From: a bacterium
Lineage (GTDB): Bacteria > Zhuqueibacterota > QNDG01 > JAGLOF01
DNA length: 64,000 nt
Assembly: GCA_016934955.1 (NCBI GenBank)
Contig: JAFGRY010000008.1
Coordinates: 62,001 to 126,000, forward strand
Direction of reading: 5' to 3'
Both the position numbers and the translations under genes were made by a program. The notes under the pieces were generated by a model that saw nothing but the letters and a program-made list of their open reading frames with translations, was not told the DNA's origin and searched no databases. Of the stretch, positions 25,856 to 36,026 are shown piece by piece; position 1 is the first letter of the stretch; each line of letters opens with the position of its first letter.

Positions 25856-28708
25856 ATGGATATTCGTCCATCCCTTCTCGACGAACTGACGCTGACCTCG
25901 TTCGCGGCGTTCGATTTTGAAACCACCGGTCTCGATCCCACCGAGCATGAGATCCTGGAGGCGGGCATCGTCCGGTTCGGCGGGGGAGCGGTGGCGAACC
26001 GCTACAGCCGCCTCTTCAAGCCATCCGAACCCGTGCCCCGGGTCATCACCCAGATCACCGGCATACGCCAGGAAGACGTGGAAAACGAAGATCCCGTGCG
26101 CGACCATATGGACGATATCGCCGCCATGCTGGAGGACACCTGGCTGGTGGCCCATAACGCCCCCTTCGACATGGGCTTTCTCATGAACACCTGCCGGCCC
26201 CTGGGGCTGGGAGAGGGCATCGACTACCGGCGGGTGATCGACACCCTCGATCTCTCCGCTCTCCTGCTTCCCGAACTTCCCAATCACAAACTGATAACGG
26301 TTGCCGAACATCTCGGAGTTCCCATCGAGCCCGATCACCGCGCCGCAACCGACGCGGAGACCGCGGGCCTGGTGTTCCTCGAGCTGATCAAGCACGCGGT
26401 CACCCTGGACAGCGAAACCGTGCGCACCATACTCACGGTGCTGGCCGGATCCTCCGACGGGCTGCGGCCCTTTTTCGAGCGGGTCGCCGCCTTCATTCAG
26501 GATGCCGGCGGACACGCGGCCCGCGTACGGCGCAGGGATCCCGACAACATCCTCGTGAACCCGGGCGCTCCCCCGGAATACGACGATACGCTCCGGGTCG
26601 ATCAGCAGCGCATCGACGCCTATTTCGAGCAGAATGGGCTGCTGGCGGGGGAACTCGGCGGCTATGAGTTCCGCAGGCCCCAGCTGGAGATGGCCCGGGC
26701 GGTGAACCGGGCTCTGAATGAGCGGGCGTTTCTCCTGGCGGAAGCCGGCACCGGCGTGGGCAAATCCATGGCCTATCTCTACCCGGCGGCCCTGCGGGCC
26801 GCGGCCGGCGGAGGCAGGGTCGTCCTTTCCACCCACACGAAAGCCCTGCAGGACCAGCTGTTCAGCAAGGAGATTCCCCTGATGATGCGGTTGCTCGACA
26901 CTCCCTTTGCGGCCGTGCTCCTGAAGGGGAGGAACAACTACCTCTGCCTGGACCGCTGGACCCAGCTGCTGAGCGGCGCCGGGTCCTCGCTGCCGCCTTC
27001 CAGGCGGCGACGGCTCCTGCCCATTGTACTCTGGGCAGCCCGGACCGGCACCGGCGACATCGAGGAGAATTCCGGATTCAACCGGGAACGCAATTCCGAT
27101 ATCTGGGCCCTGATCCAGTCGGACGGCGTGCACTGCCGGGGCGGCAAGTGCCGGTTTCAGAAGGACTGTTTTTATCAGCGGATTCGAAAATATTCAAAAA
27201 CCGCGGGAGTGGTGCTTGTCAATCACGCTCTGCTCTTCAGCGACGCGGCCGCCGGCCATTCGGTGCTGGGGGAGTATGACACGCTCATCGTGGATGAGGC
27301 GCACGCCGTCGAGAAGATCGCTTCCGAGAGCCTCAGCCTGCGGCTGAGCCACTGGCTGTTCATGGATTTCTGCGGCGGGCTCTACCAGGAAACCCAGGCC
27401 GGAACGGGACTGCTTGCCGATCTTTTCGCCGCCGTCTCCGGGGCCAGAGAGAAGGACCGGATGCCCGCGCTGCTGGATCGGCTGACGCGGATGAGCGTGG
27501 AGGTGCGGGAGACGAGCAGACGGTTCTTCGCCGCCGCAGGCGCGGTGATCGGCGATCCGCCGGCCCAGCGGGGCTTTTCGGCGCGAAAGCGGTTCCGCGC
27601 GTCCCGGGAGCTTTTCGGCGGTATCGAGGAGGAGCTGCAGTCGCTGCGTCACCTGCTCGAAGACATGGCCGCTGATCTTTCGGCGTTTACAGCGCTTTTC
27701 AGCAAGCACCTCGATGACGGCTCCGAGGTCTTTGACATCCAGAGCCGGGAGCTTGAACGGGTGCAGGAAACCCTGCAGCAGCTGCTTTTGGCGCTGGCCC
27801 ATTTCAGCAAGGACGACTACTCCCGGGACATTGTCTGGGGCGAGCATGTGCGGGCCGTTCCGGAGACGCGGGTCACCCTCTACTCGGTGCCCCTGGATAT
27901 TGCCGGGAAATTGAACGAGATGGTCTATCCGGGGCTGGAGCGGTGCGTGCTCACATCGGCGACCCTTTCAATCGCCGATTCATTTTCGTATATTATGGAG
28001 CGGCTGGGGCTGGACCGGCTCGACCGGGACAGAGTATCCACCGCGCTCTTCGGCTCACCCTTCAACTATGATGAACAGACACTGCTGCTGGCGCCGGGAT
28101 TTCTGCCCACACCGAAGGAGCGGGGATTCGAAGACGCGGTGGCCGATCTTCTGGTCAGCATGCTGGAGGTGCGGCCGGTGGGGACCATGGTGCTCTTCAC
28201 CTCCCACAGCATGCTGCAGCAGGTGCACGGGCTCCTGCTGCCCCGTCTGGAAACGCTGGGGATCAGACTGCTGGGCCAGGGGATCGACGGCCCCCGGTCG
28301 CTGCTCCTGAAGCATTTTCAGGAGGACCGGCAGTCCGTGCTTCTCGGTACAAGCAGCTTCTGGGAGGGAGTGGATGTCCCCGGTGAGGCCCTGGAGCTGC
28401 TGGTCATCACCAAGATCCCCTTCGACGTTCCCACCGATCCCATCGTCGAAGCCCGCACCGAGGCGGTACAGGCCCGCAGCGGCAACGGGTTCATCAATTT
28501 TTCCGTTCCGGAAGCCGTGGTGCGTTTCAGGCAGGGATTCGGCCGGCTCATCCGGTCCGGGAGTGACCGGGGCGCCGTGCTTTTAGCCGATACCCGTATC
28601 ATCAAAAGCCGCTACGGCCGTCTCTTTCTTGACTCGCTGCCGTTGCAGGCGGACGTTGCCGACAATCCCGAGCACCTGCTTGCCGTATTCAGTAAATGGT
28701 TCAATTAG
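25856..28708 (+). CDS. dinG: DnaQ-like exonuclease/DinG-type helicase fusion
   Basis: A 950-residue protein joining two enzymes. The N-terminal DEDDh exonuclease spans about 12-180, with FDFETTG (19-25), HNAPFDMGF (100-108) and HRAATD (161-166). The C-terminal part is an XPD/DinG-type superfamily 2 helicase: Walker [10 protein letters not shown] (296-304), four cysteines C364, C427, C432 and C438 that fit a 4Fe-4S cluster, and VDEAH (479-483). It likely unwinds and trims DNA or R-loop structures in repair. The ATG lacks a clear ribosome site; a TTG 39 nt upstream is an alternative. Similar fusions are known in Firmicutes, where the iron-sulfur cysteines are often missing. Confidence 0.9.
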   Translation: MDIRPSLLDELTLTSFAAFDFETTGLDPTEHEILEAGIVRFGGGAVANRYSRLFKPSEPVPRVITQITGIRQEDVENEDPVRDHMDDIAAMLEDTWLVAHNAPFDMGFLMNTCRPLGLGEGIDYRRVIDTLDLSALLLPELPNHKLITVAEHLGVPIEPDHRAATDAETAGLVFLELIKHAVTLDSETVRTILTVLAGSSDGLRPFFERVAAFIQDAGGHAARVRRRDPDNILVNPGAPPEYDDTLRVDQQRIDAYFEQNGLLAGELGGYEFRRPQLEMARAVNRALNERAFLLAEAGTGVGKSMAYLYPAALRAAAGGGRVVLSTHTKALQDQLFSKEIPLMMRLLDTPFAAVLLKGRNNYLCLDRWTQLLSGAGSSLPPSRRRRLLPIVLWAARTGTGDIEENSGFNRERNSDIWALIQSDGVHCRGGKCRFQKDCFYQRIRKYSKTAGVVLVNHALLFSDAAAGHSVLGEYDTLIVDEAHAVEKIASESLSLRLSHWLFMDFCGGLYQETQAGTGLLADLFAAVSGAREKDRMPALLDRLTRMSVEVRETSRRFFAAAGAVIGDPPAQRGFSARKRFRASRELFGGIEEELQSLRHLLEDMAADLSAFTALFSKHLDDGSEVFDIQSRELERVQETLQQLLLALAHFSKDDYSRDIVWGEHVRAVPETRVTLYSVPLDIAGKLNEMVYPGLERCVLTSATLSIADSFSYIMERLGLDRLDRDRVSTALFGSPFNYDEQTLLLAPGFLPTPKERGFEDAVADLLVSMLEVRPVGTMVLFTSHSMLQQVHGLLLPRLETLGIRLLGQGIDGPRSLLLKHFQEDRQSVLLGTSSFWEGVDVPGEALELLVITKIPFDVPTDPIVEARTEAVQARSGNGFINFSVPEAVVRFRQGFGRLIRSGSDRGAVLLADTRIIKSRYGRLFLDSLPLQADVADNPEHLLAVFSKWFN

Positions 28709-28722
28709 GAGTGAAAGGATAG

Positions 28723-30184
<1,462 letters not shown>

Positions 30185-30186
<2 letters not shown>

Positions 30187-30229
30187 AAAAAACCGGGTTC
30201 CGCCGCTTTTCGCTGCCTGAGAACCCGGT
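30185..30229 (-). terminator. Terminator of rpsT
   Basis: Read on the minus strand, a 9-bp stem (ACCGGGTTC / GAACCCGGT, about 20-nt loop) is followed by a run of seven T residues. It lies between convergent guaB and rpsT. Confidence 0.75.
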
Positions 30230-30274
30230 ACGACCGGAAGAAATACGGCGCTTTTCCGGGCGCCGCACCATCGT

Positions 30275-30529
30275 TTACTGTTTGGCGGTGACGCTCCTGG
30301 TTAACCTGGACTTGAGGTTGGCCGCTTTGTTGCGGTGAATGATCCCTTTGTTGGCCATTTTATCCAGGGTGGAAACAGCGTTTTTGAGCTCGACAGCGGC
30401 TGTTTCTTTGTCAGGAGCATTTCTTACTTTTTTGATGGCGGTTTTCATCGCCGATCTTTTCTGAACATTGCGCAAACGTCTCGTCTCACTCTGCCGGACA
30501 CGTTTTTTCGATGATTTATGCTGTGGCAT
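30275..30529 (-). CDS. rpsT: 30S ribosomal protein S20
   Basis: An 84-residue basic protein that binds 16S rRNA in the small subunit. The N-terminus MPQHKSSKKRVRQSETRRLRNVQ, then KTAIKKVR, KMANKGIIHRNKAANLKSRL and a lysine/arginine-rich helix are typical of S20. It is a single gene with its own promoter and terminator. Confidence 0.95.
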   Translation of the reverse strand: MPQHKSSKKRVRQSETRRLRNVQKRSAMKTAIKKVRNAPDKETAAVELKNAVSTLDKMANKGIIHRNKAANLKSRLTRSVTAKQ

Positions 30530-30563
30530 GTATACCTCATGTTCTCTTTCTTACAGGACATTA

Positions 30564-30592
30564 AATATACAAAATGAGTCAGGTATTGTCAA
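30564..30592 (-). promoter_or_regulatory. Sigma-70 promoter of rpsT
   Basis: On the minus strand TTGACA, a 17-nt spacer and TATATT lie about 35 nt before the rpsT start. It is one of the best promoter matches in the window. Confidence 0.75.
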
Positions 30593-30625
30593 GTTGTTAA
30601 TTGCATTTCATCATACAGAGAGATT

Positions 30626-31204
30626 ATGCTCCCGGCCTCGCTCGTCATAGGTGTGCTGCTGACCGGTGTCGTTTTGGTACTGACCCTTCCGGCCGTGCTG
30701 GAGCTCGCACTGAGATGGCGGGATGCATCTGTTCGAATTCAGGTGAGTCTTTTACTATTCGGGCGGCGCCGCTGGCGGCTTTTCCCCGTTAAACGGCATG
30801 CAAACGGCGGCGGAAGACCACGATCCCGGCGAAATGCACGCGGCGTATTCGTCAAGCGGGTGCTTCGGAATGCAGCGGAAAGCGGTCATCTGCTGCTTTC
30901 ACTGCTGCGGCGTCTGGCGATGCATATTCAGATCAGTAATGTCTCCATAGCCGGGAGTTACAGTCTTTGCGATCCCGCCTGGACGGGCTGGATGGCGGGG
31001 GCGATAGCGGCGGCGGGAGCCGCGGCCGGCCCCGGTACGGTTGATCACCTGCGGCCGGACTTCAGAGGTGACCGTACCGACATCTCGGTGTCAGTGGAGC
31101 TGCATGTCAGGCCGATACGTATCATTCTTGTCAGCGCTGTCTATCTGGTGCGATTCCTGCAACAGCACGGTACAGGTGAAAAGAGGAGGAAGAGGCGATG
31201 GTAA
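30626..31204 (+). CDS. DUF2953-like membrane protein
   Basis: A 192-residue protein with an N-terminal membrane helix (about 4-28) followed by a basic stretch rich in arginine. A region resembling DUF2953 follows (ISNVSIAGSYSLCDPAWTGWMAGAIAAA, then DFRGDRTDISVSVELHVRP), and the C-terminus is arginine/lysine-rich. It overlaps the GerW/YtfJ-like gene by 7 nt. The same pair (ytfI-ytfJ) stands together in Bacillus, which supports the family call. Its function is unknown. Confidence 0.65.
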   Translation: MLPASLVIGVLLTGVVLVLTLPAVLELALRWRDASVRIQVSLLLFGRRRWRLFPVKRHANGGGRPRSRRNARGVFVKRVLRNAAESGHLLLSLLRRLAMHIQISNVSIAGSYSLCDPAWTGWMAGAIAAAGAAAGPGTVDHLRPDFRGDRTDISVSVELHVRPIRIILVSAVYLVRFLQQHGTGEKRRKRRW

Positions 31205-31554
31205 TCGAGGATCTGATAAAGACCGTTCTCGATGAGCTGCGGAAGATGACCAGAACGGAGAATGTGGTCGGGGATCCGCTGAAACTGGATACCGCCACGA
31301 TCATTCCCGTTTCACGCATTTCCGTCGGATTCGGAGCGGGAGGCGGCGCCGGGACCGGGGATACAGGCCGGGGGGAGGCAACCGGTGGCGGCGCCTCCAT
31401 CGAACCGGTCGCGTTTATCGTGATCAGGGATGACAAGGTTGAACTGATCAGCGTCAAGGAAGAGAAGATGTCCCTGGGCAAGGTCATCGATCTCGTCCCG
31501 GGACTCATCGACAAGGTAAAAGAGGCCGGGAAAAAACAAAAGGATGAGACATGA
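31198..31554 (+). CDS. GerW/YtfJ-family protein
   Basis: A 118-residue protein. It has the conserved opening IEDLIKTVLDELRKM, then TIIPVSRISVGFGAGGGAG, a glycine-rich loop, PVAFIVIRDDKVELISV, and the amphipathic end VIDLVPGLIDKV. This is the GerW family, named from Bacillus sporulation/germination. Homologues also occur in many bacteria that do not make spores, where their role is unclear. No other sporulation gene is in the window. It is coupled to the DUF2953-like gene upstream and to the short gene downstream (ATGA overlap). Confidence 0.85.
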   Translation: MVIEDLIKTVLDELRKMTRTENVVGDPLKLDTATIIPVSRISVGFGAGGGAGTGDTGRGEATGGGASIEPVAFIVIRDDKVELISVKEEKMSLGKVIDLVPGLIDKVKEAGKKQKDET

Positions 31555-31745
31555 GCCGTCGAACCAGTTCCCTGCAGGGGGATCTCTTTATATCGCCGGA
31601 CGAACAGAATCCGGCGCTGAGAGTGAAAGAACTCGACAAACTGATCGCCGCCGCCCTGAAAAAGGGGAAGTATGATCTGGCCAGAGAGCTGACCGCCGAG
31701 CAGGAGCATCTCATCCAGCATCTGGTGAGCGGCAGTGACGAATAG
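31551..31745 (+). CDS. Small UvrB/UvrC-motif-like hypothetical protein
   Basis: A 64-residue protein I do not recognise with confidence. The second half (LDKLIAAALKKGKYDLARELTAEQEHLIQHLV) is a helical hairpin resembling a UVR-type or similar interaction motif. Its ATG overlaps the GerW stop as ATGA, which supports translation. It could be a partner of the GerW-like protein. Confidence 0.55.
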   Translation: MSRRTSSLQGDLFISPDEQNPALRVKELDKLIAAALKKGKYDLARELTAEQEHLIQHLVSGSDE

Positions 31746-31748
31746 GAA

Positions 31749-31770
31749 GCAGCCGGCCGCGGCCGGCTGC
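31749..31770. repeat. Perfect 22-bp GC palindrome
   Basis: The half GCAGCCGGCCG is followed by its exact reverse complement, just after the small-gene stop and 24 nt before dut. It may form a strong RNA hairpin that tunes dut expression. There is no T run, so it is not a classic terminator. Confidence 0.6.
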
Positions 31771-31794
31771 GACAAGGCAAAGGATAGACACTGT

Positions 31795-32247
31795 ATGCAT
31801 GAGATTACGGTCAATGTTACCCGGGTCCCCGGCAGCGAGGATCTCCCGCTTCCCGCCTATCAGTCCGACGGCGCGGCCGGCCTCGATCTGACGGCCGCAG
31901 TGACGGGGGATACGGTCATCGAGCCGGGTGCGACGATGCTCATCCCGACGGGGCTGAAAATCGCCATACCGTCAGGGTATGAGGGACAGGTGCGGCCCCG
32001 GAGCGGTCTGGCCCTCAGGCACGGACTGGGTGTGCTCAACGCGCCCGGTACCATCGATTCCGATTACCGGGGCGAAGTGGGGGTCATTGTCTTCAATGTC
32101 GGTGCTGAACCGTTCACGGTGAGGCGGGGCGACCGTATCGCCCAGCTGGTGGTCACCCGGTATGAACGGGTAACGCTGCGCCTCACCGACACGCTCGACG
32201 AGAGCGGACGGGGCGAAGGCGGCTTCGGGTCCACGGGAAGAACCTAG
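31795..32247 (+). CDS. dut: Deoxyuridine 5'-triphosphate nucleotidohydrolase
   Basis: A 150-residue trimeric dUTPase that hydrolyses dUTP to dUMP and diphosphate, keeping uracil out of DNA. All five motifs are visible: AAGLDLTA, RPRSGLAL, GVLNAPGTIDSDYRGE, RIAQLVV and the C-terminal arm GRGEGGFGSTGR. I chose the ATG about 10 nt after AAAGGA, which gives the usual length. An earlier in-frame codon would overlap the short gene. Confidence 0.95.
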   Translation: MHEITVNVTRVPGSEDLPLPAYQSDGAAGLDLTAAVTGDTVIEPGATMLIPTGLKIAIPSGYEGQVRPRSGLALRHGLGVLNAPGTIDSDYRGEVGVIVFNVGAEPFTVRRGDRIAQLVVTRYERVTLRLTDTLDESGRGEGGFGSTGRT

Positions 32248-32305
32248 ACCGGGCAGGTCGTCTTTATTTTTACCGGTCGCCGCGACAATTTCATGGCTTT
32301 TAATG

Positions 32306-32334
32306 TTCAAATGTCATACATTCAACGGGATAAT
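32306..32334 (+). promoter_or_regulatory. Possible promoter before the ECF sigma gene
   Basis: TTCAAA, a 17-nt spacer and GATAAT lie about 25 nt before the sigma factor start. The -35 is weak, so this is tentative. Confidence 0.3.
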
Positions 32335-32358
32335 CAGGCATAGCGGAGATACTGCGGG

Positions 32359-32886
32359 ATGTCAATACCAGAAACCGACGATCGGATCCTCTCGATTCGC
32401 ATACGGGAATCCGACCAGTCCGCCTTCAAGGAACTCTACCTCAGGTATTATGAGGCCATCAGCCGGTATGTCTGGTACCGGCTGCGCAGCCGGGAACAGG
32501 TTGAAGATCTCGTTCAGGAAGTCTTTACCCGGCTCTGGAGCCACCGGTCACGTCTGCGGCCGGACAAATCGGTCAAAGCCTATCTGTACCGGACGGCCTC
32601 CAATCTCATCGTCGACCGCTACCGGAAGAGGGGGTCTGAAACCGCCTTTCTCTCGGAAGTGAAAAGCCCGGTAACCGATGACAGTGAGGAAACCGATATC
32701 AGACTCTCCATGGAAGCGGCCATCGCCTGTCTGCCTCCCAAGGAGAAGACAGTGGTCATGCTGAGCAGGTACGAAGGGCTGAAATACCAGGAAATCGCCG
32801 ACATCTGTCATATTTCCGTGAAAACGGTTGAAAGCCGTATGACCAAAGCGTTCAGGCGGCTTCGCGAAGAGCTTGACGATCAGTAA
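32359..32886 (+). CDS. ECF-type RNA polymerase sigma factor
   Basis: A 175-residue sigma-70-family factor with only regions 2 and 4. Region 2 has AFKELYLRYYEAISRYVWYRL and VEDLVQEVFTRLWSHR, with the -10 recognition helix near AYLYRTASNLIVDRYRK. Region 4 has the LPPKEKTVVMLSRYEGLKYQEIAD helix-turn-helix ending TVESRMTKAFRRLRE. It heads a FecIR-type cassette. The next gene is its likely membrane anti-sigma regulator. Confidence 0.92.
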   Translation: MSIPETDDRILSIRIRESDQSAFKELYLRYYEAISRYVWYRLRSREQVEDLVQEVFTRLWSHRSRLRPDKSVKAYLYRTASNLIVDRYRKRGSETAFLSEVKSPVTDDSEETDIRLSMEAAIACLPPKEKTVVMLSRYEGLKYQEIADICHISVKTVESRMTKAFRRLREELDDQ

Positions 32887-32951
32887 AAAAATGAGCATTG
32901 TGCATAGGGATAATTGGAAACCGGACGTACTAGTGTACGAGAGGCAACAGA

Positions 32952-33995
32952 ATGGAGCGTCAATTGATCAGTTCGAAGTTTGAAAAATTATGTGTGAAAG
33001 CTGCCGCCGAGCAGCTTACCGAAAAAGAGAGAGCCCTGCTCGATGTCTGGATGAGCGGTTCTGAAGAGAACGCCGCCTATTATTCGCAGATCCAGTCCGT
33101 ATGGCAGGCGGCCCGGCCGCCCGAATTTGTTCCTGAAAAAAGCGCGGAAGCGGCGTGGCTCCGCATGGAGGCTGTTTTGAACAGGCCCCGGACATCCCGA
33201 AAAAGCGGCCTACAGGCCCTGCTGGAACGGATGGCCGCTTTCTTCGCGGCCGGCATGCGTCCCGGATTGCGGCCCGTGATGATCGGCGCTCTTCTGGTGA
33301 TCGTGGCAGTGGGCAGCTGGCGGATTGTCGCGTTTAACGCCGGACCCGGCTCGGATTCGGTGATCAGCACGAAAAACAGGCAGAAGACCGAGATGACCCT
33401 TGTGGACGGATCGGTGGTCACCCTCAATTTCGGCAGCACTCTGAAATACGCCGATAATTTCGGCCGCGACAGCAGGGAAGTCCATCTGGATGGGGAAGCA
33501 TATTTTTCCATCGTGCATAACGGCCTTCCCTTTACCGTCATCACCAGGAATGCCCGCACCACGGTCCTGGGCACGGAGTTCAGCGTCAAGTCCAGGGGCA
33601 GTTCCACCCGGGTCATTGTCAGGGAAGGGCGTGTCCGGCTCGAGGCCGCGGACACGCGTACAGCCGCTGCCGACAATGTCATCCTCACCGCTGATCAGAT
33701 GAGCGAGATCGTGGGCGCGGCGGCGCCCGAAGAGCCGGTTCAGGTCGACGCTGAAGAGATGCTCGGCTGGCTGGACGGCCGCCTCGTCTTTCTGCAGACA
33801 CCCCTCCCCGAGGTCCTGGAGGATCTGGAGCATGCGTATGACGTGCGATTCGTTCTTGCCGACACCACCCTGGAAAACCGGACGCTGACCGCGGTTTTTG
33901 AGCAGACATCGTTCGAGACCGTGCTGTCCGCAATCTGTCTCACCATGGGTGTGCAGTACGACAGTCATGAAAACGTGTACGAGATACGCGAGTAA
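32952..33995 (+). CDS. FecR-type anti-sigma regulator
   Basis: A 347-residue inner-membrane protein. The N-terminal cytoplasmic part (1-100) contains the short helical FecR_N region (LTEKERALLDVWMSGSEENAAYYSQI). A membrane helix spans about 107-127. The periplasmic FecR domain follows, with TLVDGSVVTLNFGSTLKYADNF, REVHLDGEAYFSI and FTVITRNARTTVLGTEFSV. The C-terminal 80 residues (GRLVFLQTPLPEVLEDLEHAYDVRFV) are an STN-like fold. It should hold or activate the sigma factor in response to a periplasmic signal. Confidence 0.9.
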   Translation: MERQLISSKFEKLCVKAAAEQLTEKERALLDVWMSGSEENAAYYSQIQSVWQAARPPEFVPEKSAEAAWLRMEAVLNRPRTSRKSGLQALLERMAAFFAAGMRPGLRPVMIGALLVIVAVGSWRIVAFNAGPGSDSVISTKNRQKTEMTLVDGSVVTLNFGSTLKYADNFGRDSREVHLDGEAYFSIVHNGLPFTVITRNARTTVLGTEFSVKSRGSSTRVIVREGRVRLEAADTRTAAADNVILTADQMSEIVGAAAPEEPVQVDAEEMLGWLDGRLVFLQTPLPEVLEDLEHAYDVRFVLADTTLENRTLTAVFEQTSFETVLSAICLTMGVQYDSHENVYEIRE

Positions 33996-34010
33996 CGGGA
34001 AGCGAATGCT

Positions 34011-35105
34011 ATGGTGAACATAAAAACGACATCACGTGTTCTGGGCGTCATTTTTTCAGCCATAGCCGTTCTCCCCGGGTTTTCCCAGGATATCCCCGCT
34101 GAAAAATCCGTAACCCTTCACCTCACCGATGTCCCCCTGCGGCAGGCACTGCAATCAATCGCCGATCAGGCGGATGTGAAATTCGTTTTTTCCGACGATC
34201 ATGTAAACAGCCGGCGCATTACCTGCATGATGAATGCCGTCGCTCTGCAGGAGGCCCTGAACATTATTTCTTTGCGTACCGGGCTGGCTTTTGCGATGAT
34301 GCCGGCCCGCACCGTTGTCATCTACCGTGAGGCTTCGACCAGCTCCGAGACGGCAGACGAGGCTCCCTTCAGTGCCAACCCCATGCGTCCGCCGGTGCTC
34401 AAAGACGTGATCGAACCATATTACCCGCCGCTTGCCAAAAACGAGGGACTGGAAGGACGGGTTGGCATCGAAATGCTCGTGTCGAGCGCGGGCCGGGTGA
34501 GCGATGTCCGTATCTCCTCATCCTCGGGATATAGAATTCTCGACCGGGCGGCGATGGAATTCGCCCGTCAGCTGACATTCGAACCGGCGATGCAGGGCAG
34601 CCGGCCTGTGGAGACCTGGATTTCGCGGATATTCACCTACAATCTGGAAGAGAGGACCCTGCTCCCCGAGCGGTACGCCGCCCAGATCGGGGAATTGCGG
34701 GCGCAGCTGAAAGGCGCCGACAGCGCCTCCCGGCACAGTGTCTACTGGAGCCTGCTGCAAACCCACGCGCAGTACTGCCGGCTGCTGATTGAACAGGGCA
34801 GTGTGCTCGACAACGATCTGCTCCTTCCTATCGTCAGTGAGGAGACCCGCCGCTCCTGGCAGCAGTGGTGGCAATCCGAACCGCTTTTTTTCATTGTCTT
34901 TCACGATTACCTTCGCCGCAATCCCGATTCGCCATATCGTGACGACGCGGTGGCGAAAATGAGATATTTTGCAGGTATTCTCGTCAATAGAATTCTGGAC
35001 CGGCCCAGCGCCGATCCTGAAATACAAGCCAGACAGAATCGTTTCATTGATGACGTGCGCACGTTTTTGAAAAACGATTATTCCGGAACCCCAACCGAAT
35101 CCTGA
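34011..35105 (+). CDS. Secreted STN-TonB_C fusion protein
   Basis: A 364-residue protein with a signal peptide (about 1-25). Next is a secretin/TonB short N-terminal (STN) domain (about 32-105, VTLHLTDVPLRQALQSIADQ and FVFSDDHVNSRRI), then a TonB C-terminal domain (about 125-210, YYPPLAKNEGLEGRVGIEMLVSS and LDRAAMEFARQLTFEPA). A 150-residue helical tail without a known family follows. There is no cytoplasmic anchor or proline-rich spacer, so it cannot act as a classical TonB. In standard FecIRA systems the STN domain belongs to the outer-membrane receptor. Here a soluble protein carries it, 15 nt after FecR. Confidence 0.8.
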   Translation: MVNIKTTSRVLGVIFSAIAVLPGFSQDIPAEKSVTLHLTDVPLRQALQSIADQADVKFVFSDDHVNSRRITCMMNAVALQEALNIISLRTGLAFAMMPARTVVIYREASTSSETADEAPFSANPMRPPVLKDVIEPYYPPLAKNEGLEGRVGIEMLVSSAGRVSDVRISSSSGYRILDRAAMEFARQLTFEPAMQGSRPVETWISRIFTYNLEERTLLPERYAAQIGELRAQLKGADSASRHSVYWSLLQTHAQYCRLLIEQGSVLDNDLLLPIVSEETRRSWQQWWQSEPLFFIVFHDYLRRNPDSPYRDDAVAKMRYFAGILVNRILDRPSADPEIQARQNRFIDDVRTFLKNDYSGTPTES

Positions 35106-35226
35106 CAAGGAGGTGAATTACAGGAAGAGAGGTTGCCAATACCATCATCACGATCATCGTCCCCGTTCCGGGGTATGCGTGCGGATGTACGCACGAAGAT
35201 ACGTACTGTTATCAATGGAGGTTACC
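35106..35226 (+). promoter_or_regulatory. Structured 121-nt leader before the lipoprotein gene
   Basis: The segment opens with a strong orphan ribosome-binding-like site (AAGGAGGTGA). It then contains two short hairpins, CCCC-GTTCC-GGGG and GTGCG-GATGTA-CGCAC. A second ribosome site (TGGAGG) stands before the ATG at 35227. An in-frame open stretch covers the leader, so a longer product or a short leader peptide is possible. Confidence 0.35.
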
Positions 35227-35850
35227 ATGAAGTCCTATATGTCGTTTTTTACGGCCTGCGGTCTTCTCGTTCTGGCCGGATGCGCCACCACGAGGATGAC
35301 GGCAAGCAACACGAAAATGTCCTTCGAATATGAGGGAGACAGTTACACCATTCAGAGTCACAATCCCGATACCCAGGTCGGGTACAATATTCTCGTATCG
35401 ATGCAGGATGAAAAGACCGTTTTCAAGGCGCTGGATGAACAACAGGACGGGGTTATCGATAAAGTGGTCGTCGGCGACATTCCCATGTGGAAAGCGCAGA
35501 CCATATATGATGCGGGCATCAAGTCGGGCAGAGAAAAGGGCGCGGTGAAAAAGCGCTACGTGGAACGCACCTACACCTGTTCCGATGCCAATTACTACTA
35601 TGTCCTGCAGACATTCGAACTCGCAGTCGGAGATGTGTACAACAAACTGGTGATTCAGGATAGATCCACTTCCTTTTTCCAGACGATTGTCACCGATATC
35701 GATGCCGACGGCAGTCTCAACAGGATCGATAAAGACGGCAAATTGAGTATGGATGCCTATCAGGATTTCTACAAGACGGTGATCGCCCGGGGTATGTCCG
35801 AGGGAAAGATTCAGAAATCGGACAACAAATATCTCGTTGCCATGCGCTGA
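35227..35850 (+). CDS. Lipoprotein of unknown function
   Basis: A 207-residue lipoprotein with lipobox LAGC near residue 19. The mature part is rich in charged and tyrosine residues and has a calcium-binding-like stretch (DIDADGSLNRIDKDG). The first half also has DEQQDGVIDKVVVGD, a similar acidic pattern. I recognise no family. It follows the STN-TonB_C gene and ends in a strong terminator, so it may be the last member of the ECF-controlled unit. The ATG preceded by TGGAGG gives the proper signal peptide. Confidence 0.65.
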   Translation: MKSYMSFFTACGLLVLAGCATTRMTASNTKMSFEYEGDSYTIQSHNPDTQVGYNILVSMQDEKTVFKALDEQQDGVIDKVVVGDIPMWKAQTIYDAGIKSGREKGAVKKRYVERTYTCSDANYYYVLQTFELAVGDVYNKLVIQDRSTSFFQTIVTDIDADGSLNRIDKDGKLSMDAYQDFYKTVIARGMSEGKIQKSDNKYLVAMR

Positions 35851-35874
35851 TGGCCGTCGGCTACAGGTCGTTGT

Positions 35875-35913
35875 AAACGCCTGCTGAAGGAGTCCTTCAG
35901 CAGGCGTTTTTTT
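35875..35913 (+). terminator. Strong rho-independent terminator
   Basis: A 16-bp perfect stem (left arm AAACGCCTGCTGAAGG, 3-nt loop) is followed by a run of T residues. It ends the ECF sigma/FecR/lipoprotein region. Confidence 0.92.
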
Positions 35914-36026
35914 ATTGGACGCGGGCCTTCTGTAAGAATTTGCTGGATTAAATGCGAATGTTTTCGCATACTCTGGTGTCACATGTATATACGGCAATCA
36001 GTGCATCTGACATGTAAGGAGAACCA

